DNA of 64,000 bases. Source: DASVUC01 sp038237225 (GTDB lineage Bacteria; Planctomycetota; Phycisphaerae; Tepidisphaerales; Tepidisphaeraceae). Of the stretch, positions 33,401 through 42,613 are shown in pieces; the stretch's first letter is position 1; the number at the start of each line of letters is the position of its first letter. Both the position numbers and the translations under genes were made by a program. The notes under the pieces were generated by a model, which worked only from the letters and a program-made list of their open reading frames with translations, was not told where the DNA came from and made no database searches. The stretch spans positions 124,001 through 188,000 of the forward strand of contig JBBRYX010000001.1 in NCBI GenBank assembly GCA_038237225.1, given 5' to 3'.

Positions 33401-34621
33401 GTTGCTCGTGCCTTCCGCGAACACCTCGAAAACCTGACGGGTTGGGTGATAGCGCCAAACCGCGGCGTTCATCGGGACGCGCTCTTTGTCAGGCGCGCCC
33501 GGTTTTCCGACGCGCGATTGGGTGAAGACGCCGTGGCAGCCATAGAGCCAGCCATCCGGTCCCCAGTTGAAAGCATTTAGCGTCTCGTGCGTGTCCTGGT
33601 AAGCGAAACCGTCGAGGAGGATCTGCGGCTCACCGTCAGGCTTATCATCCGCGTTCCTGTCGGGAATGAACATCATATAAGGCGCTGCGCCGACCCACAC
33701 GCCGCCGAAGCCAACCTCGATGGCGCTGACGAGATTGAGACCCGTGGCGAAGACGGTGCGCTTGTCGAACTTTCCGTCGCCATCGGTGTCTTCGAAGATC
33801 AGGATATCATCCTTGCCTTCACCATCCTTGGCGCGGATGGGGTAGGTGTAGGCCTCGGCGACCCAGAGGCGTCCGCGGTCGTCGAGGCAGAACGCCACGG
33901 GCTGATGCACGTCCGGCTCGCCGGCGAAAAGCGTCGCGGAAAAACCCTCCGGCAGCGTCATCGCCTTGACGGCTTCCATCGGTGAGAGTCCCGCGTTCTT
34001 CACCACGTCCTCGGTTAGCATGACTCGCTTGGGGACGAGTGGCTCGTTCTCGTAAAACTTGAAATCGTCGAAGTTGATGTGGCCCCAGCCATAGCTGTGA
34101 TCATCGACCACGCGGATGTAAATCGTCTGCCCCATGATGGGACGCAGGTCGACCTTTATCGAGTCCATGTCTTCGCGATTGTCGCCGGTGGCGTGGAAGA
34201 AAAGTTTGTTGCCGTCGGCGAGGACGATATCGACGCTGGCATCATTGGAACCGCCGCCGATGAGAAACTTCGCCCACGGGTGGGTGATTTTGAACGGCTT
34301 GCTGGCGAGGATGCCGCGGGGGACATCCTGGTTGATCTCGTAGGTTCCGATCCAGTATTCGCCCGTGTGGCGAGACTTTTGATCTCGCCGTCGGGCAGCG
34401 ACGGTGTCGCCGTGAACGGGTTGACCCTTGAAAGCTTCGCCGGTGGCGGTCCAGTCGCGGAGGTTGCCGGTCTCGAAATCGGTGTTCAGCGGCGTTCCAT
34501 CAACGCCAACTGGAAGCGCGCCGGGATCCGTCGGCTTACTTGCCGGCTCCGCGGCAAGCGTGGGGTTAGCGGCTCGGAACAACACAAAGCTTATTGCCAG
34601 AACACAAATCAGAATTTTCAT
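30464..34621 (-). CDS. PVC-type beta-propeller/HEAT/CxxCH cytochrome with C-terminal DUF1080 domain
   Basis: A 1385-residue exported protein: signal peptide (MKILICVLAISFVLFRAANPTLA), a carbohydrate-binding-like region (about 25-155), a membrane-bound-dehydrogenase-type propeller (about 185-560: AMTLPEGFSATLFAGEP, RLWVAEAYTYP, ILIFEDTDGDGKFD), HEAT repeats (about 620-1030), a cytochrome domain with haem motif CVQCH (C1073, C1076, H1077) and Met-side IVDPSAVIGKDY, then a DUF1080 domain (about 1190-1380, LLFNGKDLTGW). Probably oxidises or cleaves sugars in the periplasm. GGAG precedes the start. A palindrome is inserted in frame (32463-32524). Confidence 0.88.
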   Translation of the reverse strand: MKILICVLAISFVLFRAANPTLAAEPASKPTDPGALPVGVDGTPLNTDFETGNLRDWTATGEAFKGQPVHGDTVAARRRDQKSRHTGEYWIGTYEINQDVPRGILASKPFKITHPWAKFLIGGGSNDASVDIVLADGNKLFFHATGDNREDMDSIKVDLRPIMGQTIYIRVVDDHSYGWGHINFDDFKFYENEPLVPKRVMLTEDVVKNAGLSPMEAVKAMTLPEGFSATLFAGEPDVHQPVAFCLDDRGRLWVAEAYTYPIRAKDGEGKDDILIFEDTDGDGKFDKRTVFATGLNLVSAIEVGFGGVWVGAAPYMMFIPDRNADDKPDGEPQILLDGFAYQDTHETLNAFNWGPDGWLYGCHGVFTQSRVGKPGAPDKERVPMNAAVWRYHPTRQVFEVFAEGTSNPWGVDFNDRGQAFITACVIPHLYHIIQGAHYQRQAGQQFNPNVYQDIQNIGDHVHWLGENGPHAGNNKSGAAGGGHAHCGAMVYLADSWPAQYRDTLFMSNIHGNRVNNDKLLSKGSGYIGTHAPDPIFMNDKWSRLINLKYGPDGSVYMIDWYDKQACHNPLTEIWDRSNGRIYKVVYNNQKAVQVDLAKLSNEELVKLTTHPNDFHVRHARRILQERQAGKEVGPKLLELLATEKDEPKKLRALWALHGSGGLTAEILQQQLKSDDAFVRAWAIQFASENSGPMNLTGPFAGATPASPSVSKDGDASVAPAFAELAKSDHSPVVRLFLASALQRMPVNDRWTILENLVAHAEDATDHNLPLMYWYAAEPAVALDIDRGIALAKVSRIPLIRANIARRLCAVATADAQGNVEKVKVAPLNALARLVSETDDAAFQADVLNGMAEGLRGWQRLASPHNWSAVYEKLSASQTADVQNRTQELSVIFGEERALASLRSTIADSGASLGVRRNAVDALVGGRDAKVIPILQKLIDDEAMRPAAIRGLAAFDDPATPELILKAYPNFDTAIKVDALNTLASRADYAKVLMNAVQGGRVARNDITAATLRQLAAIDSSEVKSWVASAFGTVRQTPKQKLDEIARLQQVLMRKTSADRADAVHGRAIFAKTCVQCHTLFGTGGKVGPDLTGSNRADINYVLTNIVDPSAVIGKDYLVTILKTKDKRVISGIVKADDGNSLTVQTEAELITLPKSQVTFQKQQSISMMPEGLLAGLKSDEVRDLVAYLGSARQVPLLATKQNQNLLFNGKDLTGWSGDAKLWSVEKGEIVGRTATGIKHNAFLFSDMAAGDFRLTLKIKLTPNEANSGVQFRSESVEGGEAKGYQADAGKGWWGKLYEESGRALLWDKSGEEHLKANEWNDYEVVAVGSRIKTFLNGKACVDLDDPAGAKQGVFAFQVHAGGPTEARFKDIKLEVDPRQSVSDVK
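32463..32524. repeat. Palindromic element in frame inside the cytochrome gene
   Basis: Arms 32463-32482 and 32505-32524 (GCAGGGGCGACGC.TGCGTC) form a 20-base inverted repeat with one mismatch. It encodes roughly AGATPASPSVSKDGDASVAPA, a Ser/Ala/Pro-rich insert between HEAT repeats. Core matches the intergenic element at 24060-24155. Confidence 0.8.
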
Positions 34622-34739
34622 GGACAGTCTCCGCGAAGGCCGGCGTGGGAATTTAACAGAAGGATGAGGTAGAGGCACGTGTGGTGGGGTTGTCGCGATC
34701 GTAGTGTTTCGGGGATTCAGCGGTCACAATCCGGGTGAT

Positions 34740-36539
34740 ATGAAGACAACGCTCTGCACCTGCATTCTCTCGTTGGTTGCGCTGACGGCTGCGCCCGTGT
34801 TTGGCGGCGATGCTAACCCACTCGCGATCGGTGTGGCCGGGCACGCGTTCGATCACCTTGGAGGGATCCCCGAGCAAGCCTCGGCGGCCGCTGCCAGCGG
34901 ATCGACGATTATCTACGCCAGCGGCATTGGGGCGCTGGGATATGACGGGCTTCCGGCAGTTGATGCGTTGAAGGCCGCTAACACTGAATCCAGCGCGTAC
35001 GTGAGTAAGGCAAAGGCAAACGGAATTCGTTTAGCCATCGGATATGTCTGCGCCACATCGATCGTGAAACTGGAACGCTTTGATCGGAACTGGACGGCTG
35101 AGTTTCGCTCGCAATTCTCATCTCCTCCTGAGAAATGGCTGCAACAGGACCGCGAGGGCAAGCCGCTTCCGTCGTGGTATGGCGGTGAGTACCGACCGGC
35201 GTGCATGAGCAACCCGGACTGGCGGACGTATGAGAAGTTCATCGTCCGCCAGCAGCTTGAGGCTGGGCATGACGGCATCTTTTTCGACAACCCGACCGTG
35301 CACCCGCAGGGATGCTACTGCGAACATTGTATGAAGAAGTTCGGGCTGTTTTTGGAGCGCGAGGGAATCAAGGTTGACGGAGCGGCAGCCGATTCGGCGA
35401 AATCGCTGCGGCAACTGGCGGTAAGCCGGCCTAAAGATTTCATGCGGTTTCGAGGGAGCGTCGCATCTGATTTTCTGGCGGAGCTCCGGGCGTTTGCGCG
35501 GACCATCAACAAAGATGCGTTAATCACCTGCAACAACAGCTTGAACTCGGCTGATGTGCTCTTCTCGCAGTGCCGGACGTATGGCTACAACATTCATGCG
35601 ATGAGCCAGGTGGAAGATCTGGTGGTGGTGGAGGATATGGCGGGCCAGCCGCGGACGCTGGTGGATGGAACGGTGGTGGAATACGGACCGGTGTATGAGC
35701 TGCTTCATGGGATTTCGCACGGGAAGCCTGTGGTTACGGTGACGCTGGCGGATGGTGATTACCACACGCCAGCGAATCTGACGCGGCTGGCGATGGCGGA
35801 GGCGGCGGCGCACGGCGCTTCGTATCTGGCGTGGCCGACTTGGCCGGAGAACGTTCGAGCGAAGATGATCGCTGCGATCAGACCGGAGGCGGATTTTTTG
35901 CGCGCGCATGCTGAATTGTTGAATGGGACGAAGCCGCGGACTGATGCAGTGGTTTTCCTGCCCTACCGGCGCTGGGTGGAAACTTCGGATTGTCAGGTGT
36001 TGAAGACCGTGCAGGCGCTTGGCCGCGCGAATGTGCAGTTTCAGGTGGTTTGCGAAGACGATCTGGAGAAATTGTTCATCGCGGTTTCTCCGCGCATCCT
36101 AATCATAGAGTCGCGCGAAATCCTGAGTGAAAGCGAACGCTCGGCGGTTCAAAAGCTGGAAGGCAAGGGCTGGCAGGTGATCTCGAGCAACCGCGACAAC
36201 TGGATCGGCAAGTCGCCAAAGCAGCGAGTCATCGCGGTAGACGGGCACGCGACGGTGAGAGCCGTCGTGCGGGAGCAGGAACGGAAGACGATCGTTCACC
36301 TGCTCAATCTCAACGTCCAAAAGGATTCATCGTTCGACGATCGCGTCACTCCTGCATTGAACGTTCGGGTACGTGTTCGGTGTGCGTCTGCGCGGCCGAC
36401 ATCGGTGAAGGCGCTAAGCGCGGACGGGGATTCATCGCAGGGCGCGTTGCAGTTTAAAGTGATTGCGGAAAATGACGCGGCGTTTGTGGACGTGATTGTG
36501 CCGCGAGTGAGCCTGTCGACGATCCTGGTGATTGAGTGA
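34740..36539 (+). CDS. Secreted TIM-barrel protein, glycoside-hydrolase-like
   Basis: A 599-residue protein with signal peptide MKTTLCTCILSLVALTAAPVFGG. The motif DGIFFDNPTVHPQGCYCEHC, then LITCNNS, VVVEDMAG and ADGDYHTPANLTRLAMAEA, is the layout of planctomycete secreted barrels related to beta-galactosidase-like families; Asp/Glu in FFDN and VVEDM are candidate catalytic residues. The C-terminal part (about 405-495) has a Rossmann-like piece (ILIIESREILSESE) followed by a beta-sandwich. Exact substrate unknown. Divergent from the cytochrome fusion. Confidence 0.7.
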   Translation: MKTTLCTCILSLVALTAAPVFGGDANPLAIGVAGHAFDHLGGIPEQASAAAASGSTIIYASGIGALGYDGLPAVDALKAANTESSAYVSKAKANGIRLAIGYVCATSIVKLERFDRNWTAEFRSQFSSPPEKWLQQDREGKPLPSWYGGEYRPACMSNPDWRTYEKFIVRQQLEAGHDGIFFDNPTVHPQGCYCEHCMKKFGLFLEREGIKVDGAAADSAKSLRQLAVSRPKDFMRFRGSVASDFLAELRAFARTINKDALITCNNSLNSADVLFSQCRTYGYNIHAMSQVEDLVVVEDMAGQPRTLVDGTVVEYGPVYELLHGISHGKPVVTVTLADGDYHTPANLTRLAMAEAAAHGASYLAWPTWPENVRAKMIAAIRPEADFLRAHAELLNGTKPRTDAVVFLPYRRWVETSDCQVLKTVQALGRANVQFQVVCEDDLEKLFIAVSPRILIIESREILSESERSAVQKLEGKGWQVISSNRDNWIGKSPKQRVIAVDGHATVRAVVREQERKTIVHLLNLNVQKDSSFDDRVTPALNVRVRVRCASARPTSVKALSADGDSSQGALQFKVIAENDAAFVDVIVPRVSLSTILVIE

Positions 36540-36552
36540 TACGATTTTCAAT

Positions 36553-36600
36553 TTAATTCTCGCGGTTTAGTTCCTGTTAATTCTCGCGCTTTATTTCCTT
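36553..36600. repeat. Two tandem 24-base repeats
   Basis: TTAATTCTCGCGGTTTAGTTCCTG followed at once by the same unit with three changes. Located just after the stop of the TIM-barrel gene. Confidence 0.7.
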
Positions 36601-36602
36601 TT

Positions 36603-36632
36603 GAAGCCCGCGCCCCGCAAGCGGGGCCGCTA
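36603..36632. repeat. Palindromic repeat, 'TAGCGGCCCCGC' type, copy 2 (inverted)
   Basis: Reverse complement matches 17515-17544 at 28 of 30 positions. Lies between the convergent TIM-barrel gene and the 1975-aa gene. Confidence 0.75.
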
Positions 36633-36685
36633 GACATCGGCGCGGGAATTGGATGGAATCCTTATGAGTCCGTCCTTTCGGGGGA

Positions 36686-39600
36686 TCAGAATGTGATTGA
36701 CTTCAGGGCTTGGAGGTAGAGCCAGTGGCCGAAATCGTTGGGGTGGTTGATGTTGTTACCGAGCAGGCTGGGGGCGTCCTTGCGTTTTTGGACAAGCTGC
36801 CAGATGCCGAATACATCGGCGTACGCTGCCTTCGTTTCCTGTGCGACGTGCTGGGTTGCGGCGGCGTACTGGTCCATGCGGTGCGAGCCATGGTGCCAGT
36901 CGGGGTTGGGCGGGAAGGTGGAGAGGAGGATCACCTCGGCTCCGGTGCCGGCGCGGATTCGGTCTATCATCTGCTTGAGGTTCGACTTGAACTCGGGGAT
37001 CGGAGTTGAGCCGATGTTGTGGTCGTTCATACCGAAGGCGAGGAGGACGAGATCGGGTTTTCGGGTGAGGACTTTGGTGGTGAGACGGGCGAGGCCTTCG
37101 CGGGTGGTGTCGCCGCCGGTGGCGCCGTTTTCCAGGTTGATGGACGCTTTGGGAAACTGAGTACGCAGATGATCTGCGTAACGGGTGGGGAATTGCAGCG
37201 CCGGTTTCGACGCTTCTCCTCCGGCGGTGATGGAGTCGCCGAAGGCGATGATCGTCAGTCTTGCGCCGTCGCGCAACTTGTTCGCGGTGTTGGGAAGCAG
37301 CGAGGCTGCGTCCGTTGGCTGGGCCAGCGGCGAGACGTTATCGCTTTGGTAATCGACGAAGACGAAGAAGGGGCCGTTACCGTAGCCGGGGAATTGGGTG
37401 TGATCGAAGTCCTTCTTTCCGTACAACACGTTCTTTGAGAAATCGGGGATCCGTGAGGCCGGCGTTCGCGAGATGGTGCCGGCTGGCAGGTCGACGGTGT
37501 AGTCCTTGCCCAAGTCGTAGGTTGTCCCGCCGGCGAGGTAGGTGGAGCGAACATTCAAAGTTCCCTCCTTCACATTGCTGAAGAGCAGATTCCCGGGCTC
37601 TGTGCCGGCGAGGACGAGTGATTCGCCGATCATGGAATTGGTCGGTGGATGCTCGGAGCCGCCGTGCATTGCGGCGTGATTCATTGGAGCAGCGCCAGCG
37701 GGCGCTTTGGTGTCGGGATGAGCACGGAGGTAGGCGTCGATATCTTTGGTCACCACCAGTCGTCCCCACATGGATTGCCAGTGATCGGGGAAGGTGCAGA
37801 CGTATTCGTAATCGCCTTCATCGGCGGGGGCGGTGAGCTTGAGCGTTTCGCGCTGGCCGTTCTCGAGCAGCTTTGTGGCGGCAAGGATATCGGCGTCGTC
37901 GGGAATGTAGGATCTGCCGGCGCTATCGAGCTGGTCGGGTTTCATGGTCATGGCCTTTTTGCCGATGCGCTCGCGGGCGCCGGGTTTTATGATGGTCAGA
38001 TTGTGAGGCATGAAGTCCGCATTTTCGAGCGTGATCTGGAAGGGTTTTCCGGCCTCGACAACCAGGCGCGCGGTGTCGTAACGCATCTGCTCGCGCAATG
38101 TGGTGATGACGAACACCGCAACGCGGAGGTCATGGAGATCTTTCAGGATCTGCGTGGCGCTCTTCGCGGGAAGCATTGTGGAGAGGTTCTCCGCGAACTG
38201 AACGGTCGACAGGTAGTTATCACTCGTCCGTTTTTCGCTCGGCACGGCACGCGCCCATTTCACGAGGGCGACCGCGATGGCGGGGCAGCGATCTATTTTG
38301 AGCGCGGTTGGCGGAAGCGCTCGCATCGCCGCGGCGGCCGCGGGGACGTCTTCTCCGTGTTCGATCAGCGTTGCGAGCGCAGCGAACGTTTTGGCGTGTT
38401 CACGATTGATACTGGCGACGGCGCGAATCGCAGCTTGCCTGGTGGTTGCGGTCGATTCAGCCACTTGCGACGGTTTCGTGGACGACGGTGCTTTGGACGT
38501 GAGGAGCGGAAGCGCTTTGTCGTATGCCCGCGCGCGGATGAACGGATCGTAGACCAGTGGGACCGCGGCAAGGAGATCGATGTTTGTCGCGGCGTTGGGT
38601 GAAGCTTCTGACCAGACGGTGTTGAACGATTCGTCCGCGGTGGCGAGTGCGGCCCACGCGTGTTGCCGGACGGTGGCGGAGTCGCCGGCCTTGGTGAGCT
38701 CCAACAATTTCGCGCGATGCGGCTTGAGGTCGGAGGGCAACAGTTGTGGCAGGAGTTTGGCGACGTTCGCTTTGGCCTGTGCATCGTGAGCCGCTTGAAT
38801 CGTGTCGAAAAGCGCGGTTGCGCGATCGATCTTTCGCTGCTGGGCAAGCTCGCCCAGCGCTTTTTGCCGATCCGCGTTGTTCACATCAGCTCTGGAAAGG
38901 AGAATCTGCAGAATCGGGGGCGTACGCGGCAACCTCTGGAGATCTTCGGTTGAGAGGCTGCCGATTAAATATTTGAATCCGGCGGGGTTGCCGGTGGCCA
39001 TGAAGCTGCCGTCCAGAACTGATGGGCGCCATTGCGGCTCGAGTTGGCGAAGGGTCTCTGCGAGGGTGTAGTCGATGTAGTAATCGGTTGGCTGCTTCAG
39101 CGCCGCGAGTGCGACATCCACCGCTTGGCGCGTGCGGAAAAAGCTGGCGGCGCGCACGGCTTCCAATCGCACGCGAGGATGCTGGTCAGCGGCTCGCTCG
39201 GCGAGCAATGACAGCGCGCCCGGCACGCGATCGCGCCAATAACAGAGCACCCGCGTTGCGGCCGCCCGGGCGTGGGGTTCTTTAGAGTTCAACATCCGCT
39301 GCAGCAAATCGAGATCGACGTGGTTGTGCCATTGATGCACCCACAGCGCCTCGGTCATCTGGTGTTCGCAGGTGAGATCGTTTTGATCGAGCGAGGACAC
39401 CCAGTGCTTTAGCGCTGCGATCACCTGCGCGGAATCTCGCTTGCCGAGTTCGATCTTGGCTCGCTCCCGAGTTTGATTCTCCGGTTCTTTCAGGAGTTCA
39501 AGAAGCGCGGGGATCGGCTGGCTATCGATCTTTTCCGGCTTCATCAGCGGGCGGCCTTCACAGGTGAGCCGATAGATTCTTCCATGTGCGTGATCACGAT

Positions 39601-42600
39601 TGGGATCCCGGAGGTGATGCTGCATGTGGCCGATGATCGGGTTGTGCCAATCGGCAAAGTAGACGGCGCCGTCTGGACCGACATTGACGGCGGTGGGACG
39701 GAAGTTTGGATCCTGAGAGGAAATCAGATCGTTTTGCGTCTCGCCGAGCAGTCCCGCGCCGTCCTCGCTAACCTTCACGCGATAAATACCTTGAAAGCCG
39801 ATGACGTTGAGGTTCAGGAAGTTGCCCTGAAATTCGTCAGGGAAATGGCGGCTGGTGAGAAAGCTGGTGCCGGGGGATGGTCGCGACGGTCGCTTCCAGA
39901 ACTCCTTCAGATCTTTGTGCTTGTTCGGGTAATCGATGCGGCCGCTGAACGCCGGGCCGAAGTAGGTGTTGTTACCGGTGGCGTCGGTGACGAGATCGTT
40001 TCCCCAGTAATCAAAGACGCGGCCATGGGGGTTTGCGAAGCCGTATGCAATGTAGGTTTCGAAAGATCCGGTTCGCGGCTCGAAGCGATAGATGGCGGCG
40101 TCGTTGTTGCGAACGGGACCGAGCGCGGTCTCAACCTGCGTGCGGTGGAAGACGCCGTCGCTGAGATAGACGGCCCCGGCGGGGTCGAGGACCATGGAGT
40201 TGGTGGTGTGATGCGAATCCGCCGAGTCGAGCCCCATGAGCACGCGCTCTTTGGAATCGGCATGACCATCGCCGTCGGTGTCGCGAACGAACCAGAGATC
40301 GGGCGCTTCCATGACCAGGACGCCGTCCTTGTAGAACTGGAATCCGGTGGGGCAATTGAGATCGTCGAGATAATGAATGCAGCGGTCGGCGCGGCCATCG
40401 CCGTCGGTGTCTTCGAAGATCAGGAGACTGTCGCCGATCGTTGACGTGGGCGTGCGCTCGGGATAATTGCGCCATACGGAGACCCATAATCGGCCCTTGG
40501 TGTCCCATGCCATTTGCACGGGATTGACGAGTTCCGGGAACCACTCCTCGCTCGCGAAGCAATTCACTTTGCAACCCGGATGCACCTTCATCCTGGCGAC
40601 GGCTTCTTCGCCGCTAAGAAAAGCATGCGTCCCGTTGGGTTGCGTGCCAGGCTTGTTGGTTGGCGGCGTTGTGACGCTGGGCAGGTTGCTGTCATCGACC
40701 TCGTATTGCTCGCCCCGCGCCACGGCCCAGACGAGTTTGTCGCGATTGGCGGTCAGCACATCGCGCTGCGACATCTCCTGCTGCATGACGTCGTAGTTGG
40801 TGAGCTCCTTGCCTTTTTCATTCGATGGGAATGCGAGTTTTGAGCGGCCGCCGTAGACGTTGTAGCCGTCGACGGTGCGATAGCGCGCGTGCCACTGCGC
40901 GTTCTTTTCATTAACGGCGGTGCGAAGTGTCTCGACATTTTTGTTTGATGGAGCCGCTCCGAAGAGCGCCTTGAATATCACCGGCGCGAGCAGCCGATTG
41001 CCGGTTTCTGAGAGGTGGAGTCCGTCAATCGTAAGCGACTCGCGACGTTTCGCGGCATCGGCGTAGAGCGCCTTCGAGGGCGCGAATAAATCGATGAACT
41101 GCACGCCGTTTGCCGATGCGATTTCGGCCATGGCCGCGGTATACAGCTTGACGTTTGCGTTGATGGCGGTGGGATCTGGAAAGTTTGGATCGCGATGGCG
41201 CTCGGCGGCGATGGGCGAAAAAAGAACGATTCGCGTCGGTGCCGTTCCATTGTATTTTTCAGACATCGTGTGCTTGAGGAACTTGTCAAGGTCGGTCTTG
41301 AACGCCGCGAGACCTGGTTCGCCTTTGAACGACTCGTTGAAGCCGAAGAACGCGAACACCACGTTTGCTTTCGTTTTTTTCAGCCAGTCGTCGGTCGATC
41401 CGAAGCTTTCGGATCGGGGTCTGGTGACGACTTCATCGCCCGCGACGGCGAGATTGCGGATCGTGAGATTGTGTTTTGGAAACCGCGCGTGGATCAGCGT
41501 CTCGAGCCAGCCATCATGCTGCATGCGATCGGCGAGGGCATTGCCGATGATCGCGATGTGGTCTTTGGGATTGAGGTGAAGCGGATCGACGGCGGCTTGC
41601 GTGGTGGCGGGAGAGTTTGGCAGCGCGTGGTCGGAGGGCTTCACACCTTTCTGATAGCCCTTGAAGCCGTACATCGTCGGCTTGTAATCGCCGACATATT
41701 GTACATCCGCGCGGTCCGGAACCTCGATGTCGAGGCCCCAGTAGACGGCGTTGACGATCATTCGCCGGAGGCCTTCGCTTTTGAGGTCGGTCGCAGCGCC
41801 CAGGGTCGTGCAGAGGATCCTGTTCTGCTTGCCGGCTTCATTCTTGAACACGCGCGTCCACGCGACCGGCATCATCGGATCGTTGATCCCCTGCTCATGC
41901 TTATCGGTGGTCCGCTGCTTTTGATAATTCGCGGGCTGATCATCGGGGTTCATTCCGTTCAGCACCTTGCCGCGGACGAGCACTTTTGCATCCTCGGGGG
42001 GATAAGCCTCATACACGTCGGAGTTGGCGAAGATATCTGAAACCCCGCGAAGAACAGGGTCTTTAGCGGCAGCGGGTTCGATGATGCCGCGCGTTGCTTC
42101 GAGCTTGTGTTTCCCCCAATGGTTCACCCATTGCTCGCCGAGCACTCGCTTGCCGAAGTCATCGAAGGATTTATATTCCCCTTGCTTGAAAGCGAACGCG
42201 TGGGTGGACGTTCGCAGCGCGATGATGGGAACACCTCGCCGATAGGCGTCGGCAAAATGTTTCATCTGCTCATCAGGCCACGCGCGAAAGCGAACCAACA
42301 TGACAACGGCATCGGCTGAGTCGAGCGCTTCAGCGCCTGGCAACGATTTTGTGTTGTCGGGGTTGATGGTGCCGTCTGGGTCGAGCGCGAACAGAACGGT
42401 GCATTTGAAGCCGTGCCGCCGGCTGAGGATCTTCGCCAGCATGGGCAGACCTTCCTCACCGCGGTATTCCTCATCCCCGGAGAGGAAGACGATGTGCTTG
42501 CCGTGACCGGGGCCTGTGTCACCCTCGTAAACGACGGATGATGGATCGCCTCGCGCGACCGCAGTCAGCGCTAAAAGCAAGACAGCAATGCAATTGAGCA

Positions 42601-42613
42601 GACGAAACATCAA
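36686..42613 (-). CDS. Giant secreted ThuA-SGNH-propeller-HEAT-cupredoxin-SGNH protein
   Basis: A 1975-residue exported protein (signal MMFRLLNCIAVLLLALTAVARG). In order: ThuA-like domain (~39-335, KHIVFLSGDEEYRGEE, MLVRFRAWPDEQM), an SGNH-like domain lacking the usual Ser (~345-550, IIGNALADRM, FAFFGFNES, DGLHLSETG), dehydrogenase-type propeller (~670-1018), HEAT repeats (~1020-1500), a cupredoxin (~1509-1626) with type-1 copper ligands His in MPHNL and Cys/His/Met in CTFPDHWQSM, a beta domain, and a canonical SGNH esterase (~1785-1975, GDSITAGGE, GMNDHN, HPNDFGH). No CxxCH. Overlaps the upstream isomerase gene by ATGA. Confidence 0.85.
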   Translation of the reverse strand: MMFRLLNCIAVLLLALTAVARGDPSSVVYEGDTGPGHGKHIVFLSGDEEYRGEEGLPMLAKILSRRHGFKCTVLFALDPDGTINPDNTKSLPGAEALDSADAVVMLVRFRAWPDEQMKHFADAYRRGVPIIALRTSTHAFAFKQGEYKSFDDFGKRVLGEQWVNHWGKHKLEATRGIIEPAAAKDPVLRGVSDIFANSDVYEAYPPEDAKVLVRGKVLNGMNPDDQPANYQKQRTTDKHEQGINDPMMPVAWTRVFKNEAGKQNRILCTTLGAATDLKSEGLRRMIVNAVYWGLDIEVPDRADVQYVGDYKPTMYGFKGYQKGVKPSDHALPNSPATTQAAVDPLHLNPKDHIAIIGNALADRMQHDGWLETLIHARFPKHNLTIRNLAVAGDEVVTRPRSESFGSTDDWLKKTKANVVFAFFGFNESFKGEPGLAAFKTDLDKFLKHTMSEKYNGTAPTRIVLFSPIAAERHRDPNFPDPTAINANVKLYTAAMAEIASANGVQFIDLFAPSKALYADAAKRRESLTIDGLHLSETGNRLLAPVIFKALFGAAPSNKNVETLRTAVNEKNAQWHARYRTVDGYNVYGGRSKLAFPSNEKGKELTNYDVMQQEMSQRDVLTANRDKLVWAVARGEQYEVDDSNLPSVTTPPTNKPGTQPNGTHAFLSGEEAVARMKVHPGCKVNCFASEEWFPELVNPVQMAWDTKGRLWVSVWRNYPERTPTSTIGDSLLIFEDTDGDGRADRCIHYLDDLNCPTGFQFYKDGVLVMEAPDLWFVRDTDGDGHADSKERVLMGLDSADSHHTTNSMVLDPAGAVYLSDGVFHRTQVETALGPVRNNDAAIYRFEPRTGSFETYIAYGFANPHGRVFDYWGNDLVTDATGNNTYFGPAFSGRIDYPNKHKDLKEFWKRPSRPSPGTSFLTSRHFPDEFQGNFLNLNVIGFQGIYRVKVSEDGAGLLGETQNDLISSQDPNFRPTAVNVGPDGAVYFADWHNPIIGHMQHHLRDPNRDHAHGRIYRLTCEGRPLMKPEKIDSQPIPALLELLKEPENQTRERAKIELGKRDSAQVIAALKHWVSSLDQNDLTCEHQMTEALWVHQWHNHVDLDLLQRMLNSKEPHARAAATRVLCYWRDRVPGALSLLAERAADQHPRVRLEAVRAASFFRTRQAVDVALAALKQPTDYYIDYTLAETLRQLEPQWRPSVLDGSFMATGNPAGFKYLIGSLSTEDLQRLPRTPPILQILLSRADVNNADRQKALGELAQQRKIDRATALFDTIQAAHDAQAKANVAKLLPQLLPSDLKPHRAKLLELTKAGDSATVRQHAWAALATADESFNTVWSEASPNAATNIDLLAAVPLVYDPFIRARAYDKALPLLTSKAPSSTKPSQVAESTATTRQAAIRAVASINREHAKTFAALATLIEHGEDVPAAAAAMRALPPTALKIDRCPAIAVALVKWARAVPSEKRTSDNYLSTVQFAENLSTMLPAKSATQILKDLHDLRVAVFVITTLREQMRYDTARLVVEAGKPFQITLENADFMPHNLTIIKPGARERIGKKAMTMKPDQLDSAGRSYIPDDADILAATKLLENGQRETLKLTAPADEGDYEYVCTFPDHWQSMWGRLVVTKDIDAYLRAHPDTKAPAGAAPMNHAAMHGGSEHPPTNSMIGESLVLAGTEPGNLLFSNVKEGTLNVRSTYLAGGTTYDLGKDYTVDLPAGTISRTPASRIPDFSKNVLYGKKDFDHTQFPGYGNGPFFVFVDYQSDNVSPLAQPTDAASLLPNTANKLRDGARLTIIAFGDSITAGGEASKPALQFPTRYADHLRTQFPKASINLENGATGGDTTREGLARLTTKVLTRKPDLVLLAFGMNDHNIGSTPIPEFKSNLKQMIDRIRAGTGAEVILLSTFPPNPDWHHGSHRMDQYAAATQHVAQETKAAYADVFGIWQLVQKRKDAPSLLGNNINHPNDFGHWLYLQALKSITF

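Noticed and set aside
32324..33580. 418-residue frame antisense to the cytochrome fusion
   Set aside because: Mirror of the real minus-strand gene with no signal, domain or ribosome-binding site.
34363..34415. Inverted repeat-like GGCGAGAC...GTCTCGCC-type stretch in the cytochrome gene as another inserted palindrome
   Set aside because: It encodes GDTVAARRRDQKS, which is a conserved part of the N-terminal domain in such proteins, so it is not an insertion.
37649..38602. 317-residue plus-strand frame opposite the 1975-residue gene
   Set aside because: Shadow frame; the minus-strand frame encodes recognisable HEAT and cupredoxin domains.
36686..42613. Frame fusion of two or more separate genes by sequencing error
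   Set aside because: The frame is continuous over 5.9 kb with no internal ribosome-binding site plus signal peptide, and domain linkers look natural; still worth a check.
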